Counted from the stretch's first letter, positions 40,476 through 49,865 are shown. The stretch is DNA of 64,000 bases from Bradyrhizobium sp. 200 (GCF_023100945.1 NZ_CP064689.1:7918001-7982000), one strand, 5' to 3'. The notes: generated by a model from the sequence alone, not told the origin. Numbers and translations: made by a program.

Positions 40476-42755
40476 TCACCACCTGTAACGCAAACCGGCA
40501 AGCACGAGGCGGCCATTGCCGAACTGGCAGTAAATGTTCGAGCTGCAACTGGTGTAATAGCTCTTGTCGAAGAGATTGGTGACGTTGAGCGTGAGCTGGG
40601 CGCCTTTCCAGGCCTGCACCAGATTGACCAGGTCGTAGCGCGCCGCCGCATCGAACACGACATATCCTGATGATACGAGGCTATTGACGTCGTCTCCAAA
40701 GCTCGAACCGACCGACCGCACGCCACCGCCGATGGTCAATCCAGCCAAACCTCCATTCAAGAAGCTGTAGTTCACCCACAGCGACTCAAAATGGTCGGGA
40801 ACGGCCTGGGGGCGTTTGCCGATCGAAAGGAGGTTGCTCGATTGGGTAACCTTGGTATCGAGAAAGGTCGAAGCCGCAATGATCTCGATGTTTTGATTTA
40901 CCCGACCGCGCGCCTCAAACTCGATGCCGCGTGACCGTATTTCACCCTGCTGCACGTTAATGCCCGGCACAGCGGTCGGTGTAAGGACATTCTGCTGGCG
41001 AAGATCGAAGACGGCTGCCGTGAACAGCATGTCAGCGAATGCCGGCTTGAACTTCAGGCCCGCCTCGAACTGCTCGCCTGTCGTCGGAACAAACGGCAGG
41101 AGGTCGCTACCAACCCCGACCACGGGTTCGAACGATGTCGAGTAGCTTGCGTAAGGCGCGAGCCCGTTGTCGAAGAGGTAGAGCAACCCGGCCCGGTAGG
41201 TCTGCTTGTCGCTATCTTGAGCTTGCGAGGTTCCCGCCAGCCGGTTGTCCGACTTTTGCTCGGTCCAATCGTGGCGTGTTCCGACCGTCAAACGGAAGCC
41301 GCCAAACTTCATCTGGTCCTGAACGTATACGCCGGTTTGCGACAGGGTCTGATCGTTGTTGATGAACGGAAACAGCGTCCCGACAGGCTGGTTGTAAACG
41401 GGATTCACGACGTCAAGCGGCGTCGCGCCTCCAAATTTGTAAAGCCATGAGCTGCTCGAGTTCTGCTGATCGACGCCCGCCAAAACAGTATGTTCGACGC
41501 CCGATGTCAAAAAGTCGAAGCGCAGACGGTTGTCGGCCGCGATTCCATCGACTCGCTCTGTCGAGCTGATCGCTGCGCGGGGAATTATGCCGGCCGCGGT
41601 GATCGGCCCCATCATCTGGAGGCTTTGAAAATCGGTATCGACCTTCGAGTATCGGAGTGCCGAATGAAAGCTTGCGACGTCGTTCAAGCGCCGGTCGAAG
41701 ACATATCCGATCCCGGCTTGCTCTCGCTCGAACCGGTCGAACCCAGGGTCTCCTATGTTGAGATTTCTATTCAGAAAAGGTCGATATGCGGCCGGTGCCA
41801 GTGATTGGGGGTAGAGCGAATTGAAATAGCCCCCTTTGGGATCACGCTGATAGAATCCGGAGATCGTTAACTGGGTGTCGGAATCCGGGCGCCAGGTGAT
41901 GGCCGGCGCCACGCCAACACGCTGCTCTTCAACGCCATCATATCGCGTGCCGGAGATCCGGCCGATGGCGCTGATGCTGTAGAGCCACTGCTTCGCAGCA
42001 TCGAGCGGCCCCTGGCTTGTAATTCCACCCTGGATTCGCCCGAAGCTGCCGCCTTCTATGCGAGCCTCATTGTAGGGGATTTCGCTCGGCTGGCGGCTGA
42101 TCAGATTGACGAGTCCGCCCGGGCTGATTTGCCCGTACAAAACGGCCGACGGTCCTTTGATGACCTCGATACGATCGAGCAAGAACGGGTCGATCGATGT
42201 AACCGCAAACGCTTGCCCCCGGGGCAATTTCAGGCCGTCAAGGAAGCTGACGAAGTTCGTCGATGTGCCGAATCCTCCAATGCCGCGCAGGAAGACGCTG
42301 TCGTAACGCGAAGTCGCGTCGACTTCCGAGAGCACGCCTGCGGTATATCGAAGAGCATTCCCGACAGTTTGCGGATTCTGGTCGTCTATCTGGTGGCGAG
42401 TGACTGTCGAGATGGACTGCGGTGTTTCCAGGACGGGCGTGGACGTTTTCGTCGCCGTCGATTGATTCGTTGCGAAGACTTGATCGCGCGTATCCTGACG
42501 CCCGGCACCGACAGCGGCTGGGCTCGGCGTCGACGGTCCGCGGTTAGGTGTCGAGCGCGCGCTTCGGCGGGGCGTAGCCTGTTGGCGTTGCGAAGGTTGC
42601 GCCCGCTCGGGTCGCCGTTGCCTCGGAGCATCGACCGTGACAGGTGGCAAATTCGAGTTTTGCGCATGCGCCGGCCAATCCAGGACCGGCATAGCGGCCG
42701 AGCCGAGCACGATTGCCATCCGCAGCGACGCCTGCGGCACTCCGATAATCCCCAT
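40476..42755 (-). CDS. TonB-dependent siderophore receptor
   Basis: 759 residues. N-terminal signal (MAIVLGSAAMPVLDWPAHAQ) and a long Pro/Arg/Gln-rich linker precede the plug, which starts at STPVLETPQSISTVTRHQI and runs through VFLRGIGGFGTSTNFVSFL to SAVLYGQISPGGLVNLISRQP. The 22-strand barrel follows and ends NGRLVLAGLRYRW with a terminal Trp, normal for outer-membrane proteins. Ligand not known; wording is of the ferrichrome/pyoverdine class. Expression probably responds to the divergent TetR regulator and, like most such receptors, to iron; no Irr or Fur box was identified. Confidence 0.9.
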   Translation of the reverse strand: MGIIGVPQASLRMAIVLGSAAMPVLDWPAHAQNSNLPPVTVDAPRQRRPERAQPSQRQQATPRRSARSTPNRGPSTPSPAAVGAGRQDTRDQVFATNQSTATKTSTPVLETPQSISTVTRHQIDDQNPQTVGNALRYTAGVLSEVDATSRYDSVFLRGIGGFGTSTNFVSFLDGLKLPRGQAFAVTSIDPFLLDRIEVIKGPSAVLYGQISPGGLVNLISRQPSEIPYNEARIEGGSFGRIQGGITSQGPLDAAKQWLYSISAIGRISGTRYDGVEEQRVGVAPAITWRPDSDTQLTISGFYQRDPKGGYFNSLYPQSLAPAAYRPFLNRNLNIGDPGFDRFEREQAGIGYVFDRRLNDVASFHSALRYSKVDTDFQSLQMMGPITAAGIIPRAAISSTERVDGIAADNRLRFDFLTSGVEHTVLAGVDQQNSSSSWLYKFGGATPLDVVNPVYNQPVGTLFPFINNDQTLSQTGVYVQDQMKFGGFRLTVGTRHDWTEQKSDNRLAGTSQAQDSDKQTYRAGLLYLFDNGLAPYASYSTSFEPVVGVGSDLLPFVPTTGEQFEAGLKFKPAFADMLFTAAVFDLRQQNVLTPTAVPGINVQQGEIRSRGIEFEARGRVNQNIEIIAASTFLDTKVTQSSNLLSIGKRPQAVPDHFESLWVNYSFLNGGLAGLTIGGGVRSVGSSFGDDVNSLVSSGYVVFDAAARYDLVNLVQAWKGAQLTLNVTNLFDKSYYTSCSSNIYCQFGNGRLVLAGLRYRW

Positions 42756-42790
42756 CTACGCCCCCGTCAGTTCCGGCGGGCGTTTAAACA

Positions 42791-42814
42791 AAACGGGACG
42801 GTACTGTCCAGTTT
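42791..42814. promoter_or_regulatory. 24-base palindrome, TetR operator candidate
   Basis: The halves AAACGGGACGGT and ACTGTCCAGTTT are inverted copies with two mismatches in twelve. The site lies between the divergent receptor and TetR genes, 36 bases from the receptor start and 74 from the TetR start. Size and position are what a TetR dimer pair would need to control both genes. Confidence 0.6.
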
Positions 42815-42887
42815 ATATGGTGGCATTTACAATGATTTAGACATATTACAAATCGGCGCAGGCGAGCAGGCCGTGGCAGGGAGCGGG

Positions 42888-43574
42888 ATGGAGCCGGGAT
42901 CAAAGATCGCAAAGCGTGGCCAACGAGTTCGCACGCGACGGGGCGGCCGTCCTACCAAAGCCGAAGCGCAGCTCGTTGAAGACCGGCTTCTCGCGATAGC
43001 TGCGGAATTGTTCGCCAAAGACGGTTACGCTGCGACGTCGGTTGAGCGCGTGGCATCGGCGTGTGGCGCCGGCAAGGACACGATCTACCGTCGATATCCG
43101 TCGAAACGCGCTTTGTTCGATGCCGTCCTGGAGCGGAGCCGTAGCCGCATCATCGCGCGTCTTGACGATATTGAAGTCAACAAACCAGACCATGGCAGCC
43201 TCTCTCAACTCAGAGAGCTGGCTAGCTGCTTGCTGGACATCAATCTCGATCCAGAGCTTATTGCATTCAAGCGGATCGCTTTGAGCGAGATGCTGGTTGC
43301 CGATGGCGGGCGAGCAGGCCCGGAGCCCGACCCAATCATGAAGTTGCTGCGCTCTCGCGTCACGCAGGCCCAGCAAGACCGCCACCTCGTGGCCGGTGAT
43401 CCCAATTTCCTGACGGACTACCTTATCAATAGCATTATTGTTGGTCCCACCACGCTGGCCATGTTTGGTTTTAAGCCACTCTCGTCGATGGAGGAGCGCC
43501 AATCGTATTTCGACAGGACATGGAAACTGTTTCTTGGTGGCGCAGGCTCAGAGAATCCCAATCGGGAGCTATGA
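42888..43574 (+). CDS. TetR-family repressor
   Basis: 228 residues. RTRRGGRPTKAEAQLVEDRL leads to the helix-turn-helix ELFAKDGYAATSVERVASA with CGAGKDTIYRRYPSKRALF as recognition part. The ligand-binding region from about residue 85 is helical and ends with ERQSYFDRTWKLFLGG. It is divergent from the TonB receptor and has the palindrome 42791-42814 in its promoter, so it likely represses the receptor operon and itself. Confidence 0.88.
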   Translation: MEPGSKIAKRGQRVRTRRGGRPTKAEAQLVEDRLLAIAAELFAKDGYAATSVERVASACGAGKDTIYRRYPSKRALFDAVLERSRSRIIARLDDIEVNKPDHGSLSQLRELASCLLDINLDPELIAFKRIALSEMLVADGGRAGPEPDPIMKLLRSRVTQAQQDRHLVAGDPNFLTDYLINSIIVGPTTLAMFGFKPLSSMEERQSYFDRTWKLFLGGAGSENPNREL

Positions 43575-43799
43575 CCATTTGCGAGATTCGACGCAGGCGC
43601 TGCCCTTTCGGCAGCGCGATTGTTCTTTCGACCACTGAGTATCCGGCGCCAGCCTCCGCTCTCCTCGAAATCCTGGCAAATTGTCATGCTGGCGCTTGAA
43701 CGCATTGGCGACTTTATCGGTCCCGTCCTTGTCGTTGATTTCGCCATCGTTGTTACGGTGGAGATTGTCGAGACCCGCGTCGCTCATGCTGTTATCCAT
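43569..43799 (-). CDS. Possible small protein, truncated relative of a Bradyrhizobium family
   Basis: 76 residues from ATG 43799. MSDAGLDNLHRNNDGEIND recalls a small Bradyrhizobium family with the wording LHRDKDGEIxRKHGN. After that, KDGTDKVANAFKRQHDNLPG is plausible, but the C-terminal half does not match what I know of the family. Could be a diverged or broken copy. It overlaps the TetR stop in the convergent direction by 6 bases. Confidence 0.3.
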   Translation of the reverse strand: MDNSMSDAGLDNLHRNNDGEINDKDGTDKVANAFKRQHDNLPGFRGERRLAPDTQWSKEQSRCRKGSACVESRKWS

Positions 43800-43890
43800 T
43801 GTGCCTGCGGCGGACAGCATCCTGCCGGGACCAAAGGACAACCAATGACCGCGTAGGGAGGATCGACGCGGCGACGAAGCATCGCAGCAG

Positions 43891-44790
43891 CTATCCGGCG
43901 TTGACGTATTTCCGCCAGTTGTGCGCTTCCCGGAAGCCCAGCACCTCGCGCGCCTTCTTGTTCGACAGCGGCGCCTCGTACTCGCCGAGTTCGCGGGTGA
44001 TCGGGACGTTGGGACAATAGCGGCTTAGCAATTCGCGGGTCGGAATGTTGGCGGTGACGGTGTCGTTGACGGCGTTGAAGACCTGAAAGCCGAGCCCGTC
44101 CTTCTGGATCGCCAGATGCACGATCTCGCCGAGGTCGCGGGCGTCGATATAGCCCCAGGCATTGCGCTTTCGCGACGGCAGATTGGCCAGGAAGCCGGGA
44201 AACATGTCGTATTCATGCGGCTCAATGACGTTCGCGATCCGCAGCGCATAGACGTCGATGCCGTAGCGCATGGCGAAGGCGCGCGCAGTCTTTTCATTGA
44301 CGACCTTGGAAAGCCCGTACGAGTCCATGGGATCGGTGTCGTAATCCTCCTCGAGCGGGAAGCTTCTGAAATCCTTCTCGCCTTCGGCAAAACAGACACC
44401 GTAGGTGGTCTCGCTGGAGGCGATCACGATCTTGCGGACGCCGAGTTTCGCCGCGGCCTCGATGACATTGTAGGTGCTGATCGTGTTGACGCGAAACGTC
44501 TCGTTATCCGGCTCGATCAGTACCCGCGGTATCGCGGCAAAATGCACGACGGCGTCCGGCGCTGCCGCCGGCCTGCCGCCTTCGAAACGGTCGAAGCCGA
44601 AATGCGTGGTCATGGCGTTGAAGGCCTGGCCGCTGTGCGTCAGATCGGCGATCAGGGTACTGATGCCGGGATAATCGAATGGCTTGAGATCGACATTGAG
44701 AAGGTCGTAGCCCTTGCTCTTCAGATGCGGCAGGACGTGCCTGCCGGCCTTGCCGGTTCCCCCGGTAAATACCACGCGCTTGCCTGTCAT
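43891..44790 (-). CDS. NAD-dependent epimerase/dehydratase (extended SDR)
   Basis: 299 residues. Rossmann motif VVFTGGTGKAGRHVLPHL at the N-terminus, the catalytic YGLSKVVNEK (YxxxK) near residue 155, and APLSNKKAREVLGFREAHNW at the end, as in UDP-sugar epimerases and uronate dehydrogenases. The gene is the last of a minus-strand group with the permease and ATPase of a sugar transporter (58 bases from the permease), so it probably acts on the imported sugar or its acid. The exact substrate is unknown. Confidence 0.88.
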   Translation of the reverse strand: MTGKRVVFTGGTGKAGRHVLPHLKSKGYDLLNVDLKPFDYPGISTLIADLTHSGQAFNAMTTHFGFDRFEGGRPAAAPDAVVHFAAIPRVLIEPDNETFRVNTISTYNVIEAAAKLGVRKIVIASSETTYGVCFAEGEKDFRSFPLEEDYDTDPMDSYGLSKVVNEKTARAFAMRYGIDVYALRIANVIEPHEYDMFPGFLANLPSRKRNAWGYIDARDLGEIVHLAIQKDGLGFQVFNAVNDTVTANIPTRELLSRYCPNVPITRELGEYEAPLSNKKAREVLGFREAHNWRKYVNAG

Positions 44791-44848
44791 TTTCCGTTTC
44801 CGTCCGTCGTTGATCGATTGGTGGAGACATACTGTGATCCGGCCGCGC

Positions 44849-45847
44849 TCATTCCGGCGACCGGAAATTCCGGATCCGGTCGAAGGCCACGGCGATGATA
44901 ATGAACGAGCCGACGAAGGTGCCCTGCCAGAACGCGCTGATGCCCAATAGCCCGAGACTGTTGCGAATTACCTCGATCAGCGCCGAACCGATCAGGGCGC
45001 CGAAGGCGGTGCCAATTCCACCGGCGAGATTGGCGCCGCCGATCACCGCAGCGGCTATCACCTGCAGTTCCATGCCCGCGCCAAGATTGGTGGTGACGGC
45101 GCCGAGCCAGCCGGTTTCGATCACACCGGCAATGCCGGCCGAGAGCGCGGAAATCATGTAGACGGCCACCTTGGTGCGTCGCACCGGCACGCCTGTCACG
45201 ATCGCGGCATGCTCGTTGCCGCCGATCGCGAAGACGTAACGGCCGAACCGGGTGAAGTGCAGCACAAAGCCGGTCAGCAGCGTCAGCGCGAGCATGTAGA
45301 TCACGGGGTTGGCGATCCCGAACAGCAAGGCGCCGCCACCAAGAAACAACAGCTTGTCGTGATCCGGACCGAACTGGAACACCACGGTGTTGTTGGACGC
45401 GACCATCGCGAGACTCCGCGCGATCGACAGCATGCCGAGCGTGACAACAAACGGCGGGATACCCAGATAAGCGATCAGCACGCCGTTGATCGCGCCGATC
45501 AGTAACGCCGTTCCGAGCGAGGCGGCGATGCCGACCTCGATGCTGTAACCGGCGTGCATTACGACCGCGAGAATCATGCTGCACAGGCACAGCACCGAGC
45601 CGACCGACAGGTCGATGCCGCCGGTGATGATCACGATCGTCATCCCGAGCGCGACGATCGCGACGAAGGTGAAGTTGCGGGCGACGTTGTAGATGTTGTT
45701 CGAGGTCGCGAACGAGTTGGTCGCAAACGACAGAAAAATGCAGGCCAGGATGACCGCAACCAAGACCCAGAAGGCCTGTCGCGAGGTCAGCCAGGTGAGC
45801 AGCGGGAATCTTGCGCGCTTGATGTTGTCGTCGAACTGAATTTCCAT
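44849..45847 (-). CDS. Sugar ABC transporter permease (RbsC/FrcC family)
   Basis: 332 residues, about nine membrane spans. Typical wording: VALGMTIVIITGGIDLSVGS, VLCLCSMILAVVMHAG, IGAINGVLIAYLGIPPFVVT, GLGxxS-type end with FGALIGSALIEVIRNSL. It forms the membrane channel for the binding protein at 47058 with the ATPase at 45901, which precedes it by 53 bases. No second permease is present, so a homodimer is expected, as in the ribose and fructose systems. Confidence 0.9.
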   Translation of the reverse strand: MEIQFDDNIKRARFPLLTWLTSRQAFWVLVAVILACIFLSFATNSFATSNNIYNVARNFTFVAIVALGMTIVIITGGIDLSVGSVLCLCSMILAVVMHAGYSIEVGIAASLGTALLIGAINGVLIAYLGIPPFVVTLGMLSIARSLAMVASNNTVVFQFGPDHDKLLFLGGGALLFGIANPVIYMLALTLLTGFVLHFTRFGRYVFAIGGNEHAAIVTGVPVRRTKVAVYMISALSAGIAGVIETGWLGAVTTNLGAGMELQVIAAAVIGGANLAGGIGTAFGALIGSALIEVIRNSLGLLGISAFWQGTFVGSFIIIAVAFDRIRNFRSPE

Positions 45848-45900
45848 CCAAGAAACTTTCGGTTACAATTTTCGGTTTCCGGCAAGCTCCACACGCCTCA

Positions 45901-46641
45901 CTATGCGTATTCGATGGCTCCGGTGATCAGTCCCGTCACTTCCTCCGGCGAACTGGCGGCGACGTCCTTGTCGGCTACCTTGCGGCCGCGGCGCAGCACC
46001 ACGACGCGATCGGCAATGCTGAATACATCCGGCATGCGATGGCTGATGAACACGATCGCGATGCCGCGATCGCGCAGCCGTCGCATGAGATTAAGAACCT
46101 CGGCGACCTGTCGCACCGAAATGGCCGCGGTCGGTTCGTCCATCAGAACGATCTTGGCGTCGGCGATCCGGGTTCGGGCAATGGCTACCGCTTGTCGCTG
46201 TCCGCCGGACATCTGCCTGACCAGATCGCGCGGGCGCGTCTCGGATCGCAGCTCGGCGAAGATCTGTCCGGCCCGGCGGTACATCGCGGCATAGTCGAGA
46301 ATCTTGAACGGGCCGACGCCTTTGCGGATCTCGCGGCCGAGGAAAACATTGGCGGCAGCGCTGAGATTGTCGCAGAGCGCGAGATCCTGATGCACGATCT
46401 CGATACCATGCCGGCGGGCTTCGATCGGCCGGTGCATGGACAAATCCTGGTCTTCCATCTGCATCGTCCCATGCGTGGGACGAAAATTTCCGGCCACGAT
46501 CTTGACGAGGGTGGACTTGCCGGCCCCGTTGTCGCCCATCAGTCCCACGATCCGGCCGGGCTCGAGCGACAGTGAAACGTCGTTAAGGGCATGGATGGCG
46601 CCGAAATGCTTCGAAACATTTTTCAGTTCGAGGAGGGCCAT
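45901..46641 (-). CDS. Sugar ABC transporter ATPase, single-domain (FrcA type)
   Basis: 246 residues from ATG 46641. Walker A GLMGDNGAGKSTLVK, signature RQMSGGQRQAVAIA, Walker B KIVLMDEPTAAIS and switch His in VFISHRM. Ribose-type transporters usually have a duplicated ATPase of about 500 residues; this one has only one domain, like FrcA of the Sinorhizobium fructose system. It is complete, not truncated, as the C-terminal helix (EEVTGLITGAIEYA) is present. It should work as a homodimer. Confidence 0.9.
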   Translation of the reverse strand: MALLELKNVSKHFGAIHALNDVSLSLEPGRIVGLMGDNGAGKSTLVKIVAGNFRPTHGTMQMEDQDLSMHRPIEARRHGIEIVHQDLALCDNLSAAANVFLGREIRKGVGPFKILDYAAMYRRAGQIFAELRSETRPRDLVRQMSGGQRQAVAIARTRIADAKIVLMDEPTAAISVRQVAEVLNLMRRLRDRGIAIVFISHRMPDVFSIADRVVVLRRGRKVADKDVAASSPEEVTGLITGAIEYA

Positions 46642-46769
46642 TCCGGATTCACCTTGCGCGGAACCGTCGCCGCTGCGCGTCCTGTTATTGATTGAATTAC
46701 ACGGGCTGTGGTCAGTCAATGATCTCGGCGGGAATCAAGACCGCGTCCTTGCGAAAAATCATTTCGCAT

Positions 46770-46784
46770 GTGGTGCAACGCACC
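46770..46784. promoter_or_regulatory. Perfect palindrome upstream of sugar transporter genes
   Basis: TGGTGC-AAC-GCACCA, six-base arms around a three-base centre, lies between the divergent ATPase and binding-protein genes. It could be an operator for a sugar-responsive regulator; no regulator gene lies nearby. Confidence 0.45.
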
Positions 46785-46820
46785 AAACGAAGCTTCATTG
46801 TATTTCTTCGAACATATCCG

Positions 46821-46848
46821 TTGACTCATCAGGCGTCCGAATTATCCT
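46821..46848 (+). promoter_or_regulatory. Sigma-70-type promoter candidate for the binding-protein gene
   Basis: TTGACT, 16 bases, TATCCT. It would give a leader of about 200 bases before the ATG at 47058. Other starts cannot be excluded. Confidence 0.35.
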
Positions 46849-47057
46849 TATCAATCGCTGATTGTGGCTATCGTAATCGGACTCTGTCGTCACTGCGGAT
46901 CACATTCGAGGACAAGCTCGGAACAGTGCGGATGCTAGGGACCTGATAGCCGCCCCCTCACATCAAGCGGTTTCCTTGCCCTCGTGAAATCTTGAATCAG
47001 ACGAGCTTCGGCAAAAACGGGCGAATAAACGTCCGCTGCAACACGTGGGAGGGACAA

Positions 47058-48050
47058 ATGAACAAGGCACTATTGGCACTGGTTGCTGCGGCGATGAGCC
47101 TGTCGGCCGGATCGGCTATGGCTCAGAAGAAGCAGCTCGTCATCGTCGTCAAAGGCCTCGACAATCCGTTCTTCGAGGCCATTCATCAGGGCTGCGAGAA
47201 GTGGAACAAGGAGAACGCCAGTTCTCCCTATCACTGCTTCTACACGGGACCTGCTTCGACCTCGGACGAGGCGGGCGAGGCTCAGATCGTCCAGGACATG
47301 CTTGGCAAATCCGACACCGCGGCGATTGCGATCTCGCCTTCGAACGCGCCGTTGATCGCCAACGCGATCAAGGCCGCCAAGCCCAAAGTGCCCGTCATGA
47401 CGCTCGACGCCGACCTCAGAAAGGAAGACGCAGCGCTTCGCAAGACCTATCTCGGCACCGACAATTACCTGATGGGCTTTCGGCTCGGCGAATATCTCAA
47501 AAAGGCAAAGCCGAACGGCGGCACGGTCTGCCTGATCGAGGGCAATGCCGCTGCCGACAACATTCTGCGCCGCGCCTCCGGAACGCGCGATGCCTTATCC
47601 GGCCAGAAAGGTCTGGACAGACTGAAGGGCGAAGGCGGCTGGACCGAGATCGCAGGTTGCCCGGTCTTCACCAATGACGACGGGCCGAGGGGTGTGCAGG
47701 CCATGTCGGACATCCTCACCGCCAATCCGAAACTCGATGCGTTCGTGATCGAGGGCGGATGGCCGCTGTTCGGCGCGCCGCAACCCTATCGTCAACTCAC
47801 GGACCAGTATAAGGCGCAGATCGCCAGCAAGTCGCTGGTGATTGTCGCCGCCGATACCATCGGCGAGGAAGTCGCGATCGCCAAGGAAGGCCGCGTCGAA
47901 GCGCTGGTCGGTCAGCGGCCGTTCGAGATGGGTTACAAAGCGCCTTCGGTCATGATCGATCTGATCGAGGGCAAGAAGGTGGATGACCCGGTATTTACCG
48001 GCCTCGACGAATGCACCAGGGAGACCGCGGATACCTGCATTCAGAAATAG
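47058..48050 (+). CDS. Periplasmic sugar-binding protein (RbsB/FrcB family)
   Basis: 330 residues. Signal peptide MNKALLALVAAAMSLSAGSA with cleavage at AMA-QKK. The mature part has the two-lobe type I fold: QLVIVVKGLDNPFFEAIHQG, AIAISPSNAPLIANAIKAAK, YLGTDNYLMGFRLGEYL and ALVGQRPFEMGYKAPSVMID. It delivers the sugar to the permease/ATPase encoded divergently at 44849-46641. GGGA sits before the ATG. The ligand is unknown; family members bind ribose, fructose, galactose or inositol. Confidence 0.92.
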   Translation: MNKALLALVAAAMSLSAGSAMAQKKQLVIVVKGLDNPFFEAIHQGCEKWNKENASSPYHCFYTGPASTSDEAGEAQIVQDMLGKSDTAAIAISPSNAPLIANAIKAAKPKVPVMTLDADLRKEDAALRKTYLGTDNYLMGFRLGEYLKKAKPNGGTVCLIEGNAAADNILRRASGTRDALSGQKGLDRLKGEGGWTEIAGCPVFTNDDGPRGVQAMSDILTANPKLDAFVIEGGWPLFGAPQPYRQLTDQYKAQIASKSLVIVAADTIGEEVAIAKEGRVEALVGQRPFEMGYKAPSVMIDLIEGKKVDDPVFTGLDECTRETADTCIQK

Positions 48051-48098
48051 CCGCAAATCCCGTGCAGGGATCGAGCACGGTCATAGGTTCGCAGGAAG

Positions 48099-48136
48099 GA
48101 AAGAGGGGGGCACGTGGCGCCTCCCTCTTTGTTTTC
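48099..48136 (+). terminator. Rho-independent terminator after binding-protein gene
   Basis: AAAGAGGG ... TCCCTCTTT stem followed by GTTTTCG, about 50 bases after the stop codon at 48050. Confidence 0.7.
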
Positions 48137-48242
48137 GCGGGCTAGCTTGACTTCATAACGCAATCCATCGAGAGGTGGATCGCTTCCGCCTTCGCTCAAG
48201 CGCCAGGGCGGAATATAAGAAAATCCTGATGGGAGCCACCTC

Positions 48243-49865
48243 ATGTCGTCCCGCAAACCAGCCAAAGCCGCCTCCCTCACCGTCAAGGACGCCACCTTCG
48301 GCCTGCTCCGCGCGTTCGGCATCAAGCGCGTGTTCGGCAATCCCGGCTCGACCGAACTGCCCTTCCTCAGTGACTGGCCCGACGACATCGATTACGTGCT
48401 GGGCCTGCAGGAAGCCTCCGTCGTGGGCATGGCCGACGGCTATGCGCAGGCCACCCGCAATGCCGGCTTCGTCAACCTGCATTCCGGCGCCGGCGTCGGC
48501 AATGCGCTCGGCAATATCTACACCGCCCATCGCAACCAGACGCCGCTGGTGATCACCGCGGGCCAGCAGGCCCGCTCGATCCTGCCGCTGCAGGCCTTTC
48601 TCTACGCCGAGCGGGCTTCCGAATTTCCGCGGCCCTATGTCAAATACAGCGTCGAGCCGGCGCGCGCCGAAGACGTGCCGGCGGCGATCGCGCGCGCCTA
48701 TTATATCGCGATGCAGCCGCCCTGCGGGCCGACCTTCGTCTCGATCCCGATCGACGACTGGACGCGCCCCACGCAGCCGGTCGAGGCCCGCCGCGTCAGC
48801 CGCGAACTCGGCCCCGATCCGGAGGCGATGAAGGCGCTGGCCGCCGCGCTCGCGGCGAGCAAGCGCCCTGCCCTCGTCGTCGGCCCCGGCATCGACCGCG
48901 CCGGCGCTGTCGATCTGATGGTGCAGGTCGCGGAAAAGGCCAAGGCCGCGATATGGGTCAGCCCGTTCTCGGCGCGCTGCTCATTCCCCGAACGGCATCC
49001 GCAATTTGCCGGCTTCCTGCACGCCTCGCCGGGACAGCTATCGGATGCGCTGCGCGATCATGACCTCGTGGTGGTGATCGGCGCGCCGGTGTTCACCTTC
49101 CATGTCGAGGGCCATGCCTCGATCTTCGACGGCGCCACCGCGATCTTCCAGATCACCGACGATCCGGATGCCGCCGCGGTGACGCCGTCGGGCGCCAGCA
49201 TCATCGCGACCATGAAGCCGGCGCTGGCAATGCTGCTCGAGCTGCTTCCGGAATCAAAGCGCGCGATGCCTGCGGGCCGCGTGCTGTCGCCGGCGCCATC
49301 CGCCGCCGATCCGCTTCCCGTCGAATTCCTGCTGCACGCGCTGTCGGAGGCCATGCCCGCCAATGCGGTGCTGGTGGAGGAAGCGCCCTCGCACCGCCCG
49401 GCGATGCAAAAATTCATGCCGATGCGCGGCCAGGACAGCTTTTACACCATGTCGAGCGGCGGCCTCGGCTACAGCCTTCCCGCCGCCGTCGGCATGGCGC
49501 TGGGACGACCGGCGACGCGCACGGTCTGCCTGATCGGCGACGGCTCGGCGATGTATTCTATCCAGGCGCTGTGGACCGCGGCGCGACGCAAGCTGCCGCT
49601 GACGGTCGTCGTTATCAACAACGCCGGCTATGGCGCGATGCGCTCGTTCAGCCAGGTCATGCAGGTGCGCAACGTGCCGGGGCTGGAGCTGCCCGGCATC
49701 GATTTCGTAAAACTCGCCGAAGGCATGGGCTGCCACGCCGTGCGGGTGACGAAATCATCCGAACTCGCAGGCGCGCTCAAGCACGGTCTCGCGCATGACG
49801 GCACCAGCCTGATCGAGGTGATGGTGGATTCGGCCGTGCCGCTGCTCTACGCGCAGAAGGGGTGA
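48243..49865 (+). CDS. mdlC: Benzoylformate decarboxylase-like TPP enzyme
   Basis: 540 residues. Three-domain TPP enzyme closely following benzoylformate decarboxylase: GNPGSTELPFLSDWPDD holds the Ser equivalent to S26, LQEASVVGMADGYAQA the catalytic Glu (E47), NLHSGAGVGNALG the His (H70) and IGAPVFTFHVEG the second His (H281). LIGDGSAMYSIQALWTAA ... VINNAGYGAMR is the TPP site. All four catalytic positions are kept, so decarboxylation of an aryl or branched 2-oxo acid is expected. No mandelate racemase or dehydrogenase lies nearby, so the pathway is unclear. It is separated from the sugar-binding protein gene by a terminator. Confidence 0.85.
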   Translation: MSSRKPAKAASLTVKDATFGLLRAFGIKRVFGNPGSTELPFLSDWPDDIDYVLGLQEASVVGMADGYAQATRNAGFVNLHSGAGVGNALGNIYTAHRNQTPLVITAGQQARSILPLQAFLYAERASEFPRPYVKYSVEPARAEDVPAAIARAYYIAMQPPCGPTFVSIPIDDWTRPTQPVEARRVSRELGPDPEAMKALAAALAASKRPALVVGPGIDRAGAVDLMVQVAEKAKAAIWVSPFSARCSFPERHPQFAGFLHASPGQLSDALRDHDLVVVIGAPVFTFHVEGHASIFDGATAIFQITDDPDAAAVTPSGASIIATMKPALAMLLELLPESKRAMPAGRVLSPAPSAADPLPVEFLLHALSEAMPANAVLVEEAPSHRPAMQKFMPMRGQDSFYTMSSGGLGYSLPAAVGMALGRPATRTVCLIGDGSAMYSIQALWTAARRKLPLTVVVINNAGYGAMRSFSQVMQVRNVPGLELPGIDFVKLAEGMGCHAVRVTKSSELAGALKHGLAHDGTSLIEVMVDSAVPLLYAQKG

